In this document: one piece after another, positions 58,746 to 64,000 of the stretch
Numbering within the stretch: the first letter of the stretch is position 1
Layout of the letters: the number at the start of each line of letters is the position of its first letter
Source of the DNA: Siphonodentalium dalli
Lineage: Eukaryota; Mollusca; Scaphopoda; Gadilida; Siphonodentaliidae
DNA length: 64,000 nucleotides
Reading direction: 5' to 3'
Assembly: GCA_032622095.1 (NCBI GenBank)
Contig: CP136061.1
Location: 257,146,077 to 257,210,076, forward strand
Program-made: the position numbers and the translations under genes
The notes under the pieces: model-generated
The model's input: only the letters and a program-made list of their open reading frames with translations
What the model was told of the DNA's origin: nothing
Databases searched by the model: none

Positions 58746-59997
58746 TATAGTAGCTATAGTATATATGTATGGCATGATCTACATTATCTTCGTCGTAAAA
58801 AGTTACCCATTTAGACGTCCCCGTTAATTTCTATACAACACAGACAGATAGACATTCTCAAATATAGATATATTTGCTCTTGAATGTTTCTTTCATAAAC
58901 ACATTGGATTTTTCTCGAATCGCTCGAATTAGCCAAAGACCACAAAAATAATAATTTTAGAACATCAACCTTTAATAGAAACATCACTTTGCCCCGTCAG
59001 CATCATATCAATTCAACAGGACCCACCAACAATATAGCAATTTAGCATGACCCCTTGACCATGCAGGGTTGCGTTCTTGTTGATGATATACAAATTGGTC
59101 TTATTTCTACACAATGCAAGGGTATAGATTTACCATAATAATAATCTCCATTCGTCTTGAGAAATGATTTCGGTCCGAATCCCCAGAGAAGTCGTATGTC
59201 ACCAGCAGACTGGATCGATTACCCCCCTTTGTTGGCAATTGCGTAACTGTTGAACGCAGACGACATCCTAAGTGCGCCTGGACGAACATTCACGGCTCGT
59301 GTTTAGTTGCCGGTTTGATAATATGATCGAATGTATCAATCTATGGAACCGATATTATATTTCGTTGAAATATAAGGCATATAATTAAGTACCTCAGATT
59401 GGTCAAACGTGGAAGCAGATCCTAATTACATGTAAACCGGCAACATGACGGGGTTGGGTTGGGGTGTCTAATCCCCAACTTTGGCCACAAATGTTTAAAA
59501 GTTGGAAATCACACCTGATACAACATTAGTTAGAAATATCAAGTCAAAGTTTGGTTGAATTTGTTCTAATAGTTCGATATTCCAACTAAAATTCAGCGTC
59601 GAGGTCGAATATGTTCTTACTTTCGGTCAATATTAAAGAGTCCCAAGGTACTCGCGGTAGGTAAATGTGCAAATCTATATATATATAAAAGAGAAGGATC
59701 TGTCCTATATATAATAACACGTTAATGAAAAGAAGTGAAAAGAAATATGTTGGACGCTTTTGCGACACGAAGTTTATTCTACATGTACATATCTGAATCT
59801 ATACAGAAACATAGGGAAGAGATACACCATCATTATCTATAAACATTAATTATTCGTCATGCCTTTACACAATTACACAATGCCATTACCTGACGTATAT
59901 ATACCCATCCCACCTCGCGAGAGTAATAATCGGCTACATGGAACGACAGTAATACCTGGATTAAGGATAGTATATCGTACGACACAATCTCCTATAT
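58746..59997. other. No gene recognised
   Basis: Two short minus frames (59107-59289, 59586-59768) have no domain. The sequence is otherwise unique up to the first Helitron-like element. Confidence 0.4.
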
Positions 59998-60371
59998 ATT
60001 TTGAAGACCTCTGTCTGTATGTATGTCTGTATGTATGTATGTCATTTATACAAATCTACGATTCTCGACCGATCGGGACGACACTTGGTATGTGTGTGTA
60101 GTTTGACCAGGCGGTCGTCGTTGTCGTATTGGCGAGCCCGTGCGATGCCTGTGCAGCGCATGCGCAGACGAGATCTCGGAAACGTGTGGAGCTATCGACT
60201 TGAAATTTGCTATGTGAATGTATCTTGCCCCGGATACGAATTTTATCGGGTCGCCGAGCCCGTGCGACGCCAGCTTCGCGCATGCGCAGACCAGATCTCG
60301 GAAACGGGTGGAGCTATCGACTTGAAATTTAGTTTTTGAATAGCCCGGACAACGTCGGGCTCATCGGCTAG
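59998..60371 (+). mobile_element. Helitron-like non-autonomous element 1
   Basis: Starts TCTCCTATATATTTTGAAGA after an A and ends in GCCCGGACAACGTCGGGC (imperfect hairpin), TCATCGG, CTAG. A TC start, a 3' hairpin a few bases before CTRR, no TIR and no target duplication fit Helitrons. About 375 bp, no Rep or helicase. Confidence 0.75.
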
Positions 60372-60395
60372 TCTACTATATAATTTGAGACTTCC

Positions 60396-60445
<50 letters not shown>

Positions 60446-60474
60446 TAGAAGGTGACCCGACTTTGTCCGGGCTT

Positions 60475-61120
60475 TGACCTTGAATTGTCCATTTTGAAGG
60501 TCAAGTGGGGTCACGATTTGACCAGTCCAAAAAACTGCCCGGACAAAAGTACCAGACAAACGTGCCCGTCGAAATCCATCCGGTTTTACCCGATTTGACC
60601 TTGAATTAAGGTCAAGATCAGATCAGGGTCACGATTTTACCCGTCCAAAACACTCAGTTGACAAAAGTACCCCCATGTATCAAATTTCGTCGAAATCCCA
60701 TCAAAATTGGCGATTTGACCTTGAATTGACCCGATATCAAGGTCAATGTTACGTCGCACGGGCAAATGCATATGCTTATGAGACTCCCCATACGAATGTA
60801 CCCCCGCATACCAAGTTTCATTGATATCCCGTAATATTGGGGCATTTGACCTTGAAATGACCCGATTTCAAGGTAAAGGTCACGTCACACGGACAAATTA
60901 ATAGGTTTATGCCACTCCCCGGCCGAAGATACCCACACATACCAAGTTTCATCGAAATCCAGTGATATTCGGGCGTTTGACCTTGAAATGACCCGATTTC
61001 AAGATCAAGGTGACGTCGCACGGACAAATTAATATGCCTATGTTCGTCCCCTGCCGAAAATACCCCCACATACCAAGTTTCATCGAAATCGGGTGGGCCG
61101 TTTTCGAGTTCATCGCGAAC
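60475..61120 (-). repeat. ~125-bp tandem repeat with GACCTTGA and 'ccaagtttcatcgaaatcc' blocks
   Basis: About five units: TTTGACCTTGAAATGACCCG, GGTCACGTCGCACGGACAAA, TACCCCCACATACCAAGTTT. It is internal to Helitron-like element 2. Repeated short minus frames across it are shadows. Confidence 0.85.
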
Positions 61121-61154
61121 ACACAGACAGACACACACACACACATATCTTCCA

Positions 61155-61262
61155 AAATATATAATAGATATATATATATATATATATATATATAGCTATA
61201 TATATATATATATAGCTATATATATATATACATATATATGTGTGTGTGTGTGTGTGTATATG
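61155..61262 (+). repeat. TA / TG microsatellite
   Basis: (TA)n with ATAGCTATATA interruptions followed by (TG)n. A second (TA)n lies at 60398-60445. Confidence 0.97.
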
Positions 61263-61905
61263 TGGGTACTTCATAGAATCTAAAACGCGTGTACAGATTG
61301 AGCTCAAATTTTGTATGTAAGTGTAAAATCCTACCGACAACGCCGTGGTCGCGTTTTGGAGAAGCTCATAGCACCCGTTCTCCAATCTCAGTCACAAAAA
61401 ACGGCACTGCGGTGGTTAATCAAGTGATAATTTAATGAGCGTTTGTTTTGACGCATCGCTATAAAGAGCGTTTGTTTACCATTCAACGTTATTAGTATCT
61501 GCAGAGAGATATACGGGATTTTGAGTGGTTTCCTATGCGGGGAGATTTATTGGATGCCATAGTACTCTTACAACATTTCTGCAATATAATTGCCTCAAAG
61601 TGTTCAGCATCATTGTTATAGTATGTATGACACTTAGGTCAGGGCTTAGGGGGTATAGTTAGTGTGGATATAGGCATAATGCTTCTCAGAAATCCCGGCA
61701 GACGAGATCTCGGAAACGGGTGGAGCTATCGACTTGAAATTTGCTATGTGAATGTATCTTGCCCCGGATACGAATTTTATCGGGTCGCCGAGCCCGTGCG
61801 ACGCCAGCTTCGCGCATGCGCAGACCAGATCTCGGAAACGGGTGGAGCTATCGACTTGAAATTTGGTTTTTGAATAGCCCGGACAACGTCGGGCTCATCG
61901 GCTAG

Positions 61906-62640
61906 TCTCCTATATATTTTGAGACTTCCGTATATTTGTCCTTTGTAGACTCGAAAACGGCTAGACCGATCGGGCTCAAACTTACCATCTAAGGGTAAAA
62001 ACACAGGGGAATGGTCGTCGTGGCGTTTTGGAAAAGCTCAAAGCACCCGTTCTCCACTCTCAATCACAAAAAACGGCACTGCGGGGTTAATCGCGTTCAT
62101 AGTTAAAGAGCGTTCCTATCCGCAGTGTCTTTGCTTATATATTCCATATTTGGATTCGTTAACCGGTTAACGCTCTTTCTTCCCTTCGGTTTTCGCATAC
62201 GGTGATTCTTACGTACTTAGAGCTTCCTAGGAACGGGGGGCGGCTTTTGTTTACGTTATCTATCGCTCGAAATGGAACTCGCTTCTGTGTGATTCTTACG
62301 TACTTAGGGCTTCCTAGGAACGGGGGACATTTTCATCGGCTCAGTTTTTCTGCCCGATGTGATCTTCACATTGAAACGGGTACCCACAAATGATATATAT
62401 GTGTGTGTGTCCATTATAGACTCGAACCGATTGAGCTCAAACTTGGTACCTACGGGAAGTGTCATGGACGGGTTAAATTATGACCCCGACCTGACCTTGA
62501 ACATTATCAATTCAACTCATTGAAAAACAAAAAATTTAATTAAAAAATTAATTAAAACAATTACTTACAAAAATTAATTTAAAAAATAAAAAATTGTCAT
62601 GTTTCTGACGATTGCCGCCAGTGGCGGGCTAACCTGCTAG
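61906..62640 (+). mobile_element. Helitron-like element 3, abutting element 2
   Basis: Begins TCTCCTATATATTTTGAGAC and ends GCCGCCAGTGGCGGGC, TAACCTG, CTAG followed by T. The 3' hairpin has a different sequence from elements 1 and 2 but the same architecture. Interior contains a ~75-bp direct repeat (GATTCTTACGTACTTAG.GC + TTCCTAGGAACGGGGG at 62201 and 62290). Confidence 0.7.
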
Positions 62641-63368
62641 TATTATATAAATCAGACAGTCGCTCTCTCGCTGGGTGGGATGGATAAAAAATGATTCCCG
62701 GAAATGACTCACATATAAGCAAACACGCTTGATGTCGAATCCGGTCCATGATGTTATATTCTGATATGTTGTAATTTATGTTGTATTGTTCATGGAATAA
62801 ATACTGTTTAAACCAAGGATCTGTCCGTCTGTCTGTCTGTCTGTCCGCATTATTCTCCCAGGCTGCTGGTCCGATATCAACCAAATTTGGTGTTGTGACT
62901 CGGGGTACCTTGGCGGAAGTTAAAACGGTGCTAGTCTTTCAAAATTTTGATATAAAAACAATTAATGAATTTTTTTTTTTTTAATAAGCTCACTATGGGC
63001 CTGTTTCAGCTAATATATACAAGTCTGTAAAAACGTCACCACTAAGAAGAGAATGGAGAAATAGATCAACTGTGTTCTTATATTCATTATTGATAGTTCT
63101 CCAATAACAAAAATTTGCAGTTACAGTGATTTGTCAACAAACATCACTAATTGTGTAGTAAGTTAAACTAGTTTAGTTTAAATATTACTCTCAGAATATA
63201 TTTTCAATGCTTTGACCTTTTCCCATGTTTAATGTCAAGTTTTTATTAAACTTTGGTATCATGTGGAACTACTTGGACTTATATTGGTAATTCCTCTATA
63301 ACAGTAATATTGACATAACAATCAAATCGATATTCGAAATCACATTATTTGAAAGTGAATAGCCAGGT
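62641..63368. other. No gene; (CTGT)n microsatellite at 62822-62846
   Basis: CTGTCCGTCTGTCTGTCTGT is followed by a CAGGCTGCTGGTCCGATATC-type sequence. Remaining DNA is AT-rich and unique. Confidence 0.5.
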
Positions 63369-63371
63369 TCA

Positions 63372-63922
63372 ACAGGGGGGGGGGTCGGAAAACAATTTCA
63401 GGCACGTATGGCATTTTTTCCCTTTCGATAATTTTTTTGTACCCACCCACCCCCACCGACAAATTTTTTTCCGTTTTCGGCAGTTTTTTCCGACCATTTT
63501 TTGACACCCACCCCCACTTTTAGCACTAAAACAGAGATTTTCGGGGGGGAATTCACTGTAAACAGCTGTATATGAATTTCTGTGCATACTATTTATCATG
63601 GATGTTAACATGGACATGTAAATAGTAATGAGTCATTTTGAGGTCATTCGGCCAAAAAAACATGGCTGCCAGCGGCCATCTTGGATTTCAAACTTTGCTA
63701 CAAAATACAACACGATAACTGCCTGCAGTCAGTTTACCAGTTATAATTACATTATTTCTCTCATTCAAAGTGGTTTTGAAGCCCAACTCATTGCCAAAAC
63801 ACTAAAAAACAAGCAGGAAATTGTTTTTTTAGTTGCGGAAAAAATTGCTTGTTGGGGGCTTTGACCACCCACCCACCCCGGCATATGTGCCGGAAAAGTT
63901 TTTTTCACCCCCCCCCCCCCTG
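63372..63922. mobile_element. Possible hAT-type MITE with G/C-run ends
   Basis: Left end ACAGGGGGGGGGTCGG and right end CACCCCCCCCCCCCTGT are inverted, with further inverted CCACCCACCCC / GGGGTG-type subterminal sequence. GTTCA occurs on both outer sides (left ..GGTTCA, right GTTCAAC..). The homopolymers make the true ends and the TSD length uncertain. Confidence 0.5.
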
Positions 63923-64000
63923 TGTTCAACATCACTTACGTGTAACTTGTAACGTGCGTTACTAGCGTATTGCTATGGCAATGCACATGGCGGGAACATT

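Larger units (their letters stand above)
60372..61905 (+). mobile_element. Helitron-like element 2, directly abutting element 1
   Basis: Begins TCTACTATATAATTTGAGAC at the base after element 1's CTAG and ends with the same hairpin and CTAG (61902-61905). Its last ~210 bp (61701-61905) are nearly identical to the end of element 1 (60164-60371). The interior carries a 125-bp tandem array and TA/TG microsatellites. Confidence 0.75.

Noticed and set aside
57418-58827. 469-codon open frame
   Set aside because: Produced by a 33-bp repeat (11-residue period). Kept only as a question in the findings.

Overview
This window looks like metazoan nuclear DNA, most likely from a mollusc or another lophotrochozoan. 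It is AT-rich and intron-rich, and most of it is tandem repeats and short non-autonomous transposons. The GACCTTGA-rich 125-bp repeats and the Helitron-type 3' ends near 60-62 kb are of a kind I associate with mollusc genomes, so that placement is an inference. I see no rRNA, tRNA, CRISPR array or bacterial-type operon.

The only protein-coding signal I can defend comes from two S1 (chymotrypsin-fold) serine protease genes that converge on each other. Gene A (+ strand) shows its last two exons, 2432-2568 and 3348-3506; its 5' part is not visible. Gene B (- strand) can be assembled from five exons between 47435 and 21371. It encodes a signal peptide, a peritrophin-A/CBM14 chitin-binding domain, a Thr-rich linker and a complete protease domain, with all three triad residues and five disulphide pairs on separate but phase-compatible exons. 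The last two exons of A and B share intron positions and phases, so the genes are paralogues. Gene B carries an apparent 1-nt frameshift just after the catalytic His in exon 2, which is either a real lesion or a sequence error.

Gene B has a 21-kb second intron (45393-24326) filled with satellites: a 65-bp array in 9-mer higher-order form, an inverted 68-bp relative, a 34-bp array and a near-perfect 58-bp array. The intron also holds hAT-like, Harbinger-like and TTAA-target MITEs. Intron 1 contains about 18 copies of a 65/71-bp minisatellite, and every unit I read repeats the last ~24 coding bases of exon 1 plus its 5' splice site.

Outside the genes, the left part (0.5-21 kb) holds TTAA MITEs, foldback elements, 32-bp, 29-bp, 48-bp, 51-bp and ~335-bp tandem arrays and a GA microsatellite. 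The right part (47-64 kb) holds a 21-bp array (49.0-50.4 kb), a diverged ~300-bp repeat unit (51.4-53.9 kb), a long GTTAAC-rich array split by a TTAA MITE (54.4-57.2 kb), a 33-bp array (57.5-58.7 kb) and three head-to-tail Helitron-like elements (59998-62640). The longest open frames in the window (488, 469 and 441 codons) are by-products of 21- and 33-bp repeats and are not called as genes.
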